NCBI GenBank assembly: GCA_017456805.1 | Contig: JAFTIQ010000042.1 | Location: forward strand, 1 to 33,513 | From: Lentisphaeria bacterium | GTDB lineage: Bacteria; Verrucomicrobiota; Lentisphaeria; Victivallales; UBA1829 | DNA length: 33,513 nucleotides | Direction of reading: 5' to 3' | Part shown: positions 1 through 7,900 of the stretch, piece after piece | Layout: each line of letters opens with the position of its first letter | Position numbering within the stretch: the first letter of the stretch is position 1 | Made by a program: the position numbers and the translations under genes | The notes under the pieces: model-generated | What the model saw: the letters and a program-made list of their open reading frames with translations, nothing else | Told to the model about the DNA's origin: nothing | Database searches by the model: none

Positions 1-491
1 CTTCTTCTATATAAAGAGTACCGGAATTGACTTCAGTCCGATAAGCTTTTCCCCCATTCAGGACGGATTGGTAAGCATACCATCCGTTGACGGTAGTGTC
101 GTAAGTGGTCCAGTCAGAGCCAAGTTTCATGAAACAAGCACTGGAAAGATAGATATTGGAGGTAATCCCATTGCTTGCAAGAACCGTTTTTCCGTTGGAT
201 GTTCCGGTAAGAACGGTATCGGAAGTAACGTCGATCAGGAATCTGCCTCCCTGATCAATTTTTACATCTGTTGCTTCTGCTCCGGAACTCATAACGACGG
301 TTCCGCTGTTCTTTACGGTAAGATTTGCCGCGGAGCCGCCGCCGGAAATGATCACTTCCGCACCTTTTCCATTGATCACCGCACCGCTTGCATATCCGCC
401 TTCTTCTATATAAAGAGTACCGGAATTGACTTCTGTCCGATAAGCTTTTCCCCCATTCAGGACGGATTGATATGCATACCATCCGTTGACG
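1..491 (-). repeat. Direct repeat inside AIDA-like gene (1-92 and 400-491)
   Basis: Bases 1-92 and 400-491 match with three mismatches. The offset is 399 bases, exactly 133 codons, so the reading frame is kept. The first copy probably continues beyond the left edge. Such in-frame repeats allow the protein to shrink or grow by recombination. Confidence 0.8.
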
Positions 492-556
492 ACTGTATCG
501 TAGACAGTCATGCCATTACCAACGACCTCGGAACATCCGCTTGAAATAATTGCCAT
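1..556 (-). CDS. AIDA-like repeat surface protein, N-terminal part (3' end beyond window)
   Basis: The frame is open from an ATG at 556 to the left edge, giving about 185 residues with no stop. The start is supported by AAAGG eight bases upstream and by its likeness to the start of the AIDA-like gene at 8824 (both begin Met-Ala followed by small or hydrophobic residues). The product is rich in Gly, Ser, Thr and Val and has degenerate repeats such as VNSGTLYIEEGGYASGAV and ISGGGSAANLTVKNSG, typical of AIDA-type passenger beta-solenoids. No signal peptide is visible. A 92-base stretch recurs 399 bases apart, so the gene contains a larger 133-residue repeat. It is transcribed divergently from mraZ. 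A role as adhesin or secreted surface protein is inferred; the C-terminus, which would show the export module, is not in the window. Confidence 0.8.
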   Translation of the reverse strand, partial: MAIISSGCSEVVGNGMTVYDTVVNGWYAYQSVLNGGKAYRTEVNSGTLYIEEGGYASGAVINGKGAEVIISGGGSAANLTVKNSGTVVMSSGAEATDVKIDQGGRFLIDVTSDTVLTGTSNGKTVLASNGITSNIYLSSACFMKLGSDWTTYDTTVNGWYAYQSVLNGGKAYRTEVNSGTLYIEE

Positions 557-724
557 TTTTATGACCTTTCATTTTTCGCGGCCGCGGTGTTCTGCCATCC
601 GCATAATTGTTTTCTGGCAACTTCACAATCGGTTGCCGTTTTTTGAGTGCATGAGAAAATCTCATCTGTTACAAGAGACAGAACTACAGAGAAAATCTGA
701 CAATAAAGTTATAACTTATTGATA

Positions 725-753
725 ATAATATCATGACATCCGTAAAATTGCAA
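725..753 (-). promoter_or_regulatory. Putative sigma70 promoter of the left AIDA-like gene
   Basis: On the minus strand, TTGCAA (753-748) is followed by a 17-base spacer and TATTAT (730-725). This would give a leader of about 160 bases before the ATG at 556. The match is moderate and the region is AT-rich, so chance is possible. Confidence 0.4.
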
Positions 754-823
754 GGAAGAAAAGCAGATTTTCTTAAAATTTTTCACGATTCTGAAAAAAA
801 ACGATTTTTTTTTAATTTGCCAC

Positions 824-851
824 TTGAAAAAATCATAAATAAGGATATGTT
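824..851 (+). promoter_or_regulatory. Putative promoter of the mraZ (dcw) operon
   Basis: TTGAAA (824-829), a 16-base spacer and TATGTT (846-851) lie directly upstream of the GGGG repeats. Transcription would start within the MraZ operator, the arrangement expected for autorepression. Confidence 0.5.
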
Positions 852-886
852 AGGGGTAAAAAGGGGTGATTAGGGGCAAAAAGGGG
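852..886 (+). promoter_or_regulatory. MraZ operator: four AGGGG repeats at 10-bp spacing
   Basis: AGGGG occurs at 852-856, 862-866, 872-876 and 882-886, each exactly one helical turn apart and separated by AT-rich bases. Known MraZ operators are short G-rich repeats at about 10-bp spacing in the mraZ promoter. This site lies just after the putative -10 and 35 bases before the mraZ start. It should bind the MraZ encoded immediately downstream. Confidence 0.85.
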
Positions 887-921
887 CAAAATAAAGCATT
901 TTAGTTGCGGAAAAACAGAGA

Positions 922-1371
922 ATGGAAACGATTTTTTACTTAAATGAGTTTGAGCACGCGCTTGATAAGCAGGGGCGCGTTGCGATTCCGTCTGCCTGGA
1001 GAAGTGCAGATGGAAGCGCTCGTTTTGTGCTCATTCCGTCCTCTGATTCCAGCTTGAAGCTGATGCCGCATTCCCTTTTCAATGAGATGGTTGCAGAAAA
1101 AGTGAAGAAGATTTCACTGGGCGATAATGCTGCGGCAAGCGAATTGGCAGTATTGGGTTCCAGCTCTCAAGAATGTATCTGCGATAAGCAGGGGCGGATC
1201 CAGATCGGACAGAAACTGCTGAATCATGCGGGAATCAAGGAAAAAGTTGCGCTTGTCGGTTCCATTGCGTATGTTCAGATCTGGGCACCGGAACGTTGGG
1301 AAGAAAAGCGTTCCAACACAGCGAACTGTTATGAAGTTCTCGGCAAACTGAGTGAAGCGAAAGGAGATTGA
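922..1371 (+). CDS. mraZ: Transcriptional regulator MraZ
   Basis: The product has 149 residues, the usual MraZ length. It contains the two SpoVT/AbrB-type half-domains of the family, each with the DxxGR signature: DKQGRVAIP near residue 17 and DKQGRIQIG near residue 88. MraZ forms a ring-shaped oligomer that binds repeated G-rich operators and controls the division and cell-wall (dcw) cluster. A four-unit operator lies just upstream (852-886), so autoregulation is expected. The gene is the first of the cluster and its stop is two bases from the rsmH ATG, implying translational coupling. The ribosome binding site is weak (CAGAGA), which fits low expression. Confidence 0.95.
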   Translation: METIFYLNEFEHALDKQGRVAIPSAWRSADGSARFVLIPSSDSSLKLMPHSLFNEMVAEKVKKISLGDNAAASELAVLGSSSQECICDKQGRIQIGQKLLNHAGIKEKVALVGSIAYVQIWAPERWEEKRSNTANCYEVLGKLSEAKGD

Positions 1372-1373
1372 AG

Positions 1374-2315
1374 ATGAGTGATACTTTCGCCCACATCCCG
1401 GTTTTGCCGGAAGAAGTTGTAAAATATATGTCCATGGGACCATTGAACCGCTGGATCGATGGAACGCTTGGCGGCGGCGGTCATGCATCCCTTCTGCTGA
1501 AAGCACATCCGGAAGCGGAACTTCTGGGAATTGATCGGGATGATCATGCGCTTTCCCATGCGCGGGAAGTGTTGAACTTCGGCGGGAAACGGGTTCATAC
1601 CCGCAAGGGCAGATATTCAGAAATGAGTTTTTTTGCTGAGGATGAAGGCTGGGAAAAAGTGGATGCGATCCTGCTTGATATCGGCGTTTCTTCCGCTCAG
1701 ATCGATAATGGAAGCCGCGGTTTTTCCTTCCGGATGGATGGACCGCTGGATATGCGGATGGATTCTTCCTCCCCGCTGACTGCCAGCCGGATCCTGAATC
1801 ATTATCCGGCGGAGGAGCTGGAGCGGATCTTCCGGGAATACGGCGAACTGGATGGCGGAAGTGCCCGCCGTTTGAGTCTGGCGATTCTGGAACGCAGGGA
1901 GTTGGAACCGTTTTCCGGAACGCTTGATTTTGCGGCGTTATGTGAAAAAGTTTTGAGAAAGCCGCGCCGGAATGCACCGCCTGTGGCAACGCTTCCGTTT
2001 CAGGCATTGCGGATCGCTGTGAATGGCGAACTTGATGAATTGCACGAAGGATTGGAACGGGCGGTGGAGCTGCTCTCGCCCGGGGGAAGATTGTGTGTTA
2101 TCAGCTTCCATTCTCTGGAAGACCGGATCGTGAAGAATTTTTTCCGGGATATGGCTGTAAGCTGTAAATGTCCGCCGGGATTGCCGGTCTGCACCTGCGG
2201 CTGGAGTCCGAAACTGAATGTGGCAACAAAACATCCTGTTGTTGCCGGTGAGAAAGAACTTGCGGAAAATCCGCGTGCTGCATGTGCAAAATTAAGAGTC
2301 GCAGTAAAAATATGA
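1374..2315 (+). CDS. rsmH: 16S rRNA (cytosine-1402 N4)-methyltransferase RsmH
   Basis: The 313-residue product matches RsmH (MraW), which methylates the N4 of C1402 in 16S rRNA using S-adenosylmethionine. Visible motifs are the SAM-binding GTLGGGGHA near residue 29, LDIGVSSAQID and GFSFRMDGPLDMRMD in the middle, PFQALRIAVNGEL, and the C-terminal ISFHSLEDRIVKNFF. The ATG at 1374 is preferred over an in-frame TTG at 1368 because AAGGAG at 1361-1366 is seven bases upstream of the ATG but only one base from the TTG. It sits between mraZ and an ftsL-like gene, the conserved dcw order. Confidence 0.96.
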   Translation: MSDTFAHIPVLPEEVVKYMSMGPLNRWIDGTLGGGGHASLLLKAHPEAELLGIDRDDHALSHAREVLNFGGKRVHTRKGRYSEMSFFAEDEGWEKVDAILLDIGVSSAQIDNGSRGFSFRMDGPLDMRMDSSSPLTASRILNHYPAEELERIFREYGELDGGSARRLSLAILERRELEPFSGTLDFAALCEKVLRKPRRNAPPVATLPFQALRIAVNGELDELHEGLERAVELLSPGGRLCVISFHSLEDRIVKNFFRDMAVSCKCPPGLPVCTCGWSPKLNVATKHPVVAGEKELAENPRAACAKLRVAVKI

Positions 2316-2340
2316 GATAAAAAGAGAGGAGAAAAGGGTT

Positions 2341-2778
2341 ATGCCGAAGAGAATCAGCAGTATCAAGCCCCGCGAAGACATTCGCAGAGGGCGCAAGCAG
2401 CAGGAAAATTCAAGAGTGTGGTATGTATCTTTGATCGCCAGATTGATTCTGATCGCGGTTTTGATATTCATTGCAGTGAACGTTCGTATCTATTATAATC
2501 AGAGAGCTGAACTTTTAAACCGGGAAGTCGCAAATGTTCAGCGTCAGATCCACGAACTTGACCGGGAAATCGAAAACCTGAAAAAGCGGAAAGAAACCCT
2601 CGCTTCCTTTGAAAACGTCTCTCAGCGGAACCGGATCGCACGGCTTGGTTTGCGCCACGCAGATCCCTCTCAGATCCGGAGAACTGTCCTGGTCCGTCAG
2701 GATAACGGAAGCGGTAATGTCCAGGTTTCTGCTGCTCCTGTTCAAAAGCGTATGCCCCAGACAGCCTCTGTCCGCTGA
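2341..2778 (+). CDS. ftsL: FtsL-like division protein (single TM plus coiled coil)
   Basis: The 145-residue protein has a basic cytoplasmic N-terminus (about 25 residues), one transmembrane helix (about residues 26-48), then a periplasmic heptad-rich segment (AELLNREVANVQRQIHEL and following) of about 45 residues. It ends in a variable Pro/Ala/Gln tail. This architecture and its position between rsmH and the penicillin-binding protein gene are those of FtsL, the divisome protein that partners FtsB/DivIC and FtsQ. FtsL sequences diverge strongly, so the call rests on topology and synteny. AGAGGAG about 10 bases before the ATG is a good ribosome binding site. Confidence 0.75.
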   Translation: MPKRISSIKPREDIRRGRKQQENSRVWYVSLIARLILIAVLIFIAVNVRIYYNQRAELLNREVANVQRQIHELDREIENLKKRKETLASFENVSQRNRIARLGLRHADPSQIRRTVLVRQDNGSGNVQVSAAPVQKRMPQTASVR

Positions 2779-2796
2779 GATTAGGCTTGGTGTCTT

Positions 2797-4623
2797 ATGA
2801 TCAAAAGCGGAAACCTTGCCGGAAGGATGAAATTCTGTATCGTCCTCATTTCCATCCTGTTCCTTTACGTCATTGTTATGTTCCATCATGTCCAGATCAC
2901 ACGGCATGATGAGCTTCTCGCCAAGGCACAGAAGAAATATCAGACATCCAAAAAAACGCCAGGAATGCGCGGAGAAATCTTCGATAAAAACGGTTATCTC
3001 CTCGTTGGAAACCGTCCGACGTTCAACGTCTGCGCAGATCCTTCCGTCGCAGGCGATGAGGCTCGCTGCCGGGAAATCGCAGAATTCCTCGCGCCTTATC
3101 TGCAGGAAGATGCAGAAACGCTTCTCAAAAAACTCATGATGAAAACAATGACCGTCCGCGACAAAGACGGTCAGACCAGAACCATTCCCCGGAAATATGT
3201 CGTTCTGAAAAACAATATCGATTATGACAACGGACGGCGGCTGCAGGAACTCCTGAAAGACAAAGGGTTCAAATCTGTTTTCTTCCGCGAAAGCGTGATC
3301 CGTTACTATCCGAAAAATCAGCTCCTCGCAAATGTTCTCGGGTTCACCACCAAAGACAGAGATCAGTTTATCGCAACCGTCGGCGTGGAAAAATTCTTCA
3401 ATCAGCAAATGCAGGCTGAGGGCGGAGAAGTCTCCTACGAACGCACCAGAAAAGGCGCACCCATCGCTTACGGAGAAGTCGTAACTGAACAGGAAGTCAA
3501 AGACGGTTTGAATATTTATCTGACCGTGGAAGAACCCATCCAGGCAATCCTCGAAGAAGAACTCGACCGGCTCTATCACAGCAAATTCAGACCCAAAGCC
3601 TGCTTCGCCGTGATGGCTGACCCCTGGACCGGAAATATCCTCGCAATCGCTCAGCGGCCCACATTCGATCCCAATGACCGCAGCTCCGTAAAACCGGAAA
3701 ACTGGCGCAACCGGATCGCTGAAGATGTCTTCGAACCCGGATCTACCATGAAACCCATTTCCATCTCCGGAGCAATCGACCGCGGAATCGTCACTCCCGG
3801 CACAAGAATCGATTGCGAAAAAGGACGCTGGCTCTATGCCGGAAAGATCCTGCATGACTCCCACGATTGCGGAATCGCAACCGTCGCGGATATCATCAAA
3901 GAATCCAGTAACATCGGAACCGCAAAAATCGCCATCATGATGGGCGAACAGGGCTTGGATGAAACCATGCGCGCTTACGGAATCGGACAGCGGACCGGTA
4001 TTCCGCTCAGACCCGAATCCAGAGGCATTTACCCCGCAAGAAAACGCTGGAGCAAACTTTCCGTTTCCCGAATCCCAATGGGGCAGGGCGTCGCAGTCAC
4101 AACCCTCCAAATGGTCAGAGCCTATTGCATCCTCGCAAACGGCGGCTACCCTGTAACTTTGAACCTCGTTGACCGGATCGAAGATCCCGCTACGGGCAAA
4201 GTCGAACGGTTCACCCCTCAGCGCGGACCCTGTATTTTCCGGAATCCGAATACACATGCACAAATGGTTGATATGATGGTCCGTGTCGCTGAAAAAGGCG
4301 GAACAGGTGCAAAAGCCGCAATCCCCGGCTACCACATCGCAGTGAAAACCGGAACTGCGGAAAAACCTGTCAACGGAAGATATACAAAAGAATTTTATGT
4401 CAGTAACTTCGCCGGATTCATCCCTGCCCATAATCCCCGGTTTGTGCTGATGGTCGTTGCAGATTCTCCCGACAAAAAAGTTGGATATTACGGTGCGACA
4501 GTTGCCGCGCCCACTTTCAAAGCTATTGCGGAACGCACTTTGAAATACATGGGAGTTCCCCGTGATTTTGAACCTGAAGCCGTGGCATCCAAAAAGGCCC
4601 CGGCGCGTTCTGCCCGCCGCTGA
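2797..4623 (+). CDS. ftsI: Septal peptidoglycan transpeptidase FtsI (PBP3-like)
   Basis: The 608-residue class B penicillin-binding protein has a cytoplasmic tail and one N-terminal membrane anchor (about residues 12-28), then a dimerisation domain containing RGEIFDKNGYLL. The transpeptidase domain carries all three catalytic motifs: S316-T-M-K319 (in EPGSTMKP), S370-S-N372 and K517-T-G519. It cross-links septal peptidoglycan with FtsW and is a beta-lactam target. It lies 18 bases after the ftsL-like gene with a poor ribosome binding site, so translation may be coupled. The last residues form a short basic tail with no PASTA domain. The usual downstream murE, murF, mraY and others are absent: the cluster ends here. 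Confidence 0.95.
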   Translation: MIKSGNLAGRMKFCIVLISILFLYVIVMFHHVQITRHDELLAKAQKKYQTSKKTPGMRGEIFDKNGYLLVGNRPTFNVCADPSVAGDEARCREIAEFLAPYLQEDAETLLKKLMMKTMTVRDKDGQTRTIPRKYVVLKNNIDYDNGRRLQELLKDKGFKSVFFRESVIRYYPKNQLLANVLGFTTKDRDQFIATVGVEKFFNQQMQAEGGEVSYERTRKGAPIAYGEVVTEQEVKDGLNIYLTVEEPIQAILEEELDRLYHSKFRPKACFAVMADPWTGNILAIAQRPTFDPNDRSSVKPENWRNRIAEDVFEPGSTMKPISISGAIDRGIVTPGTRIDCEKGRWLYAGKILHDSHDCGIATVADIIKESSNIGTAKIAIMMGEQGLDETMRAYGIGQRTGIPLRPESRGIYPARKRWSKLSVSRIPMGQGVAVTTLQMVRAYCILANGGYPVTLNLVDRIEDPATGKVERFTPQRGPCIFRNPNTHAQMVDMMVRVAEKGGTGAKAAIPGYHIAVKTGTAEKPVNGRYTKEFYVSNFAGFIPAHNPRFVLMVVADSPDKKVGYYGATVAAPTFKAIAERTLKYMGVPRDFEPEAVASKKAPARSARR

Positions 4624-4634
4624 TTTTTACGAAT

Positions 4635-4667
4635 GGAACGGGGTTGCCTCAGCCCCGTCTCTGTTCC
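4635..4667 (+). terminator. Hairpin after ftsI, possible terminator without U-tract
   Basis: Starting 11 bases after the ftsI stop, GGAACGGGG pairs with CCCCGT and GTTCC to form a GC-rich stem (inner ACGGGG 4638-4643 with CCCCGT 4653-4658). No run of T follows, so it would be a weak or Rho-assisted terminator. Confidence 0.4.
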
Positions 4668-4709
4668 GGAATCTGCATCTGTAATTTTCCGAAAATTTGT
4701 TTCATCCGT

Positions 4710-4738
4710 TTGACTTTTATTTATTCTTATGATATAGT
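4710..4738 (+). promoter_or_regulatory. Strong sigma70-type promoter of the metzincin/AIDA gene
   Basis: TTGACT (4710-4715), a 17-base spacer and TATAGT (4733-4738) are near consensus. Transcription would start near 4745, giving a leader of about 215 bases to the ATG at 4960. That leader spans both dif-like sites. Confidence 0.65.
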
Positions 4739-4778
4739 ATTGAAAATCATAGATTTTCGTTTTATTTTATCCTGTCTG

Positions 4779-4806
4779 ACTTCGCATAATATCCATTATG
4801 TTAAGT
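4779..4806 (+). other. dif-like XerC/XerD recombination site (left copy)
   Basis: The site reads as an 11-bp XerC-like arm ACTTCGCATAA, a 6-bp centre TATCCA and an 11-bp XerD-like arm TTATGTTAAGT. Against the E. coli dif arms (GGTGCGCATAA and TTATGTTAAAT, from memory) it matches 8 of 11 and 10 of 11. The 11-6-11 layout is that of Xer sites. Bases 4782-4807 are repeated perfectly, inverted, at 4875-4900. Confidence 0.75.
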
Positions 4807-4875
4807 CATTTAGACTCAAATTTCCATTATCGACATCCCAAAAAACATAAAAAAACGTTTGTTTTGAACCTGACG

Positions 4876-4903
4876 ACTTAACATAATGGATATTATGCGA
4901 CAT
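4876..4903 (-). other. dif-like XerC/XerD recombination site (right, inverted copy)
   Basis: Read on the minus strand, this is the XerC-like arm ATGTCGCATAA, the same centre TATCCA, and the XerD-like arm TTATGTTAAGT. The 26-bp core is identical to the left copy. The centres are identical and oppositely oriented, so Xer recombination between the two would invert the 69 bp between them (4807-4875). Confidence 0.75.
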
Positions 4904-4959
4904 TGAGCTTAGAATACAAAGATAATTTAAGCAATATTAAATCGTTGGGAGACAAAGAG

Positions 4960-7900
4960 ATGTCGCAGCTGATCCAATCCGGCGGGGTGCAAACGGTCCC
5001 GCAACTGAACCAGACAGTTTATCTGGACTTTGATGGTGAAATTACGTCCTACAATGGCGAAATTTTGAATGTTGATGGTGTCGTTGTAGAAGATTCCAAA
5101 CTTTCCGGAGAACGGATTGCGGAAATCGTCGCCGCGTTGAATGAAAAATATATTTTTGCCGGAGTGAAATTTGTCACCGAGCGTCCGATTGACGGCGAAT
5201 ATTCTACTGTTTACGTTGGAAAAACCGATGATTTTGATCAATATGGAAACTTCGCCGGACTTGCTGAAACCATTGACAAAGGCAATGCTAACAAATCCGA
5301 TAATGCTTTTGTAATGTTGGATTCTACTGCCAGCAATGCGCAAATCGTTGATACGATTAGTCATGAAACCGATCACCTATTAGGTACTCTCGACCACGGC
5401 GGGAAAGGATTGGAGAGTTTTTCTTTTTCTAGAGAATGCATATACGGAAATGTATACTATAAAACTGTAGGAGAGGGTGAATCTCTGTGCCTTCATTATT
5501 ATGGAAACGCATATTACACCACCATTTTACCTGGAGGGGATCTCTCTTTTGGTGCTTGTGCTGGGCTTGTTGCTGGAGGGACTGCTCACAGTACGACAAT
5601 AAAATCTGGAGCATTCGTAAATTTTTTTGAAAATGGATTACTTATTGATACAACAATCAGTTCCGGAGGAAGTTTACACGTTCATCAATATGGTAGTGCA
5701 AAAGGCATTATTGTAAAGTCCGGAGGTTACTTAACTTTAGGCAAAAACAATGGAACAGATAGAGGGTCTGTGGAAAATGTTATCGTAGATGCAGGGGGCA
5801 ATCTAGGAGGTTTTTGTTTTTCAGAAGATTTGTTTTTTTCAAAAATTACTGATTCTGCAACAATATCTCAAGGCATATATATTGTATCTAATTCAATGTA
5901 CGTTTCTTCTGGCGGAGAAATAAAAAATATTGTAAATAATGGAGGTTATTTATACATAACTGGAGGAGAAGCCTACAATACAGATATAAATCGCGGTAAG
6001 ATGACATTAATAGAAGGAAAAATCAGTAACACTGATGTTAGAGCATATACCACTGTAAATGGAGGTACCGCAACCAGTACAGTCGTTCAAGGGATTCTTG
6101 ATATTAACGGAGGAGAAGTTAATTATACAACCATCAAATCTGGGGGATGTGTATATATTACTGCAGGGAATGTCTCTAGCCTAACGTTAAGCAAAGGCGG
6201 TTATCTGGGAGGTTTTGCGTTCCCTGAATATAAATCTTTCAGAGAAATAAAAAACGGAATAGCTGAAGTAGGGAATTGGGTAACTGTAAGTGGATCAGAA
6301 ATGTGTGTATCTCGTTGGGGAATTGAAAGGGATGTAACCATTTCGGGAGGAACAATGCGTATTTCCGGGGGAACGGCTCTGGATACTACATTAAGGGACG
6401 GATGTATATATATTTATTCCGGAGGAACGGCGACTCGAACATTATTAGACGGAAGTTACAACAATTATATGGAGGTACGTTCGGGAGGTGTCGCTAATAG
6501 TATTACAATTAAAGATGGAGCCTCTCTTTATGTAGCCTCTGGAGGAAGTGCGACTTGGGTGGATTGGACTCCGGGAATAGGATATGTATATGCAGAAGGA
6601 GACGTGACATTTAAAAATGTGATTTCTTCAGTCTACTTAGTTTCAGCTGGTCAGTTGATTTCTCACAAGGATGTTATAGAAGGGGAGGATCTCACAGATA
6701 CAGGTAAAATTTTAAGTGTCATGTCGGGAGGAACAGCAAATGATATAATTGTAGAAGGTGCCTGCTTATATGTGAGCGGAGGTACAATTAATCGAATAAA
6801 AACACGTGATTACAACAACGTTGTTTATGCAGGAATTGCAAATAATACTATTATAGAAGGTGGGCACTTTCACGTCTACAGTGGAACACTGAACAACACT
6901 GTTGTACAATGTGGGACGCTGTTTCTAAATGGGGGTACCGCGAACAATACATCCGTTGTTCATAGTTATGGTTATATTTTTGTTGGTGATGCTATAGCGA
7001 ATAATACTATGTTAAATTCGGGGTGCATGGAAGTTTTGGAAAATGGTGTAGTTAATCAGACATCTGTCAGTTCCGGAGGCGGGATATGGATTTGCGGAAA
7101 GGCGAATTATACTTCAGCCTTTGATGGAGCAACCGTAAACGTTTACGGCGGTGGTTCCATGTTCGGCATGAACCTCTATTCCGGCGCGGATCTGAATATC
7201 TCTTCCGGTGGAAATGTTAATACATTGTTCTATAACGGTCCGGCAACAGCAACGATTCACAGCGGCGGACAGTTGACCAGTACGACCGTCAATTCGTCCG
7301 GAACGTTGAACGTTCATGATGGGGCAAAAGTTATCAGTGCAACGTTGAAAAACGGCGGGACCATGAACTATCACGGCGGAACTGCTTACAATGTTGAGTT
7401 ATTGTATGGCGGAGTGATGAATATTCAGAGCGGCGCGGTCAGAAAAGGACAGATTGCGGATAAGGGACAGATGTTTGTTTCCAATGGCGGTACTGCAAGC
7501 GGGGCGATCATCAAAAACGGCGGAATTCAGCACGTTCTCTCCGGCGGAAGCGCGGATGGCACTCAGATTTGGCTGAATGGCATTGTGCAGATCTCCTCCG
7601 GTGCGGTTGTAACAGATATGCTGACCAAACATGGAGCAAAGGTTCATGTCTTCGGCGGAACGATTTCCAACACAACCATGGAACGGGGAATCACTTCTGT
7701 TTATCAGGGAGGAAAAGCGGTTGAAACAGAAGTCGGTTACGGCGCGTATTTGATGCTTGGATTTACAAGTGATGGATGTTCCGGAGTTGCAAATTCTTAT
7801 GACACAACAGTTCTTTCCGGCGGTGGGTTGACAGTCATGTCCGGCGCAGTCGCTGAGGATACAGTCAATTACGGAACATTGACTTGTAATAATGGCGGAA

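Noticed and set aside
68..544. Plus-strand 158-residue open frame at the left edge
   Set aside because: The minus strand encodes clear AIDA-type repeats with a good start and ribosome binding site; the plus frame is its shadow.
577..588. GCGGCCGC (NotI-like) sequence as a cloning scar
   Set aside because: A single 8-base palindrome within a longer CG-rich stretch of a leader; nothing vector-like surrounds it.
2515..4431. 638-residue open frame antisense to ftsL/ftsI
   Set aside because: It is the mirror of two well-supported genes, with low-complexity Phe/Asp/Ser/Gly composition caused by codon bias, and no ribosome binding site or recognisable domain.
4644..4850. 68-residue open frame after ftsI
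   Set aside because: It overlaps the hairpin, the promoter and the left Xer-like site, and has no ribosome binding site or coding character.
4779..4903. MITE with 26-bp terminal inverted repeats
   Set aside because: No target-site duplication is visible, and both arms fit the 11-6-11 dif layout, which explains the repeat better. Genome copy number would settle it.
4903..4959. TTG start adding 19 residues to the metzincin/AIDA protein
   Set aside because: No ribosome binding site, and the codon overlaps the right Xer-like site; the ATG at 4960 has GGGAG at good spacing.
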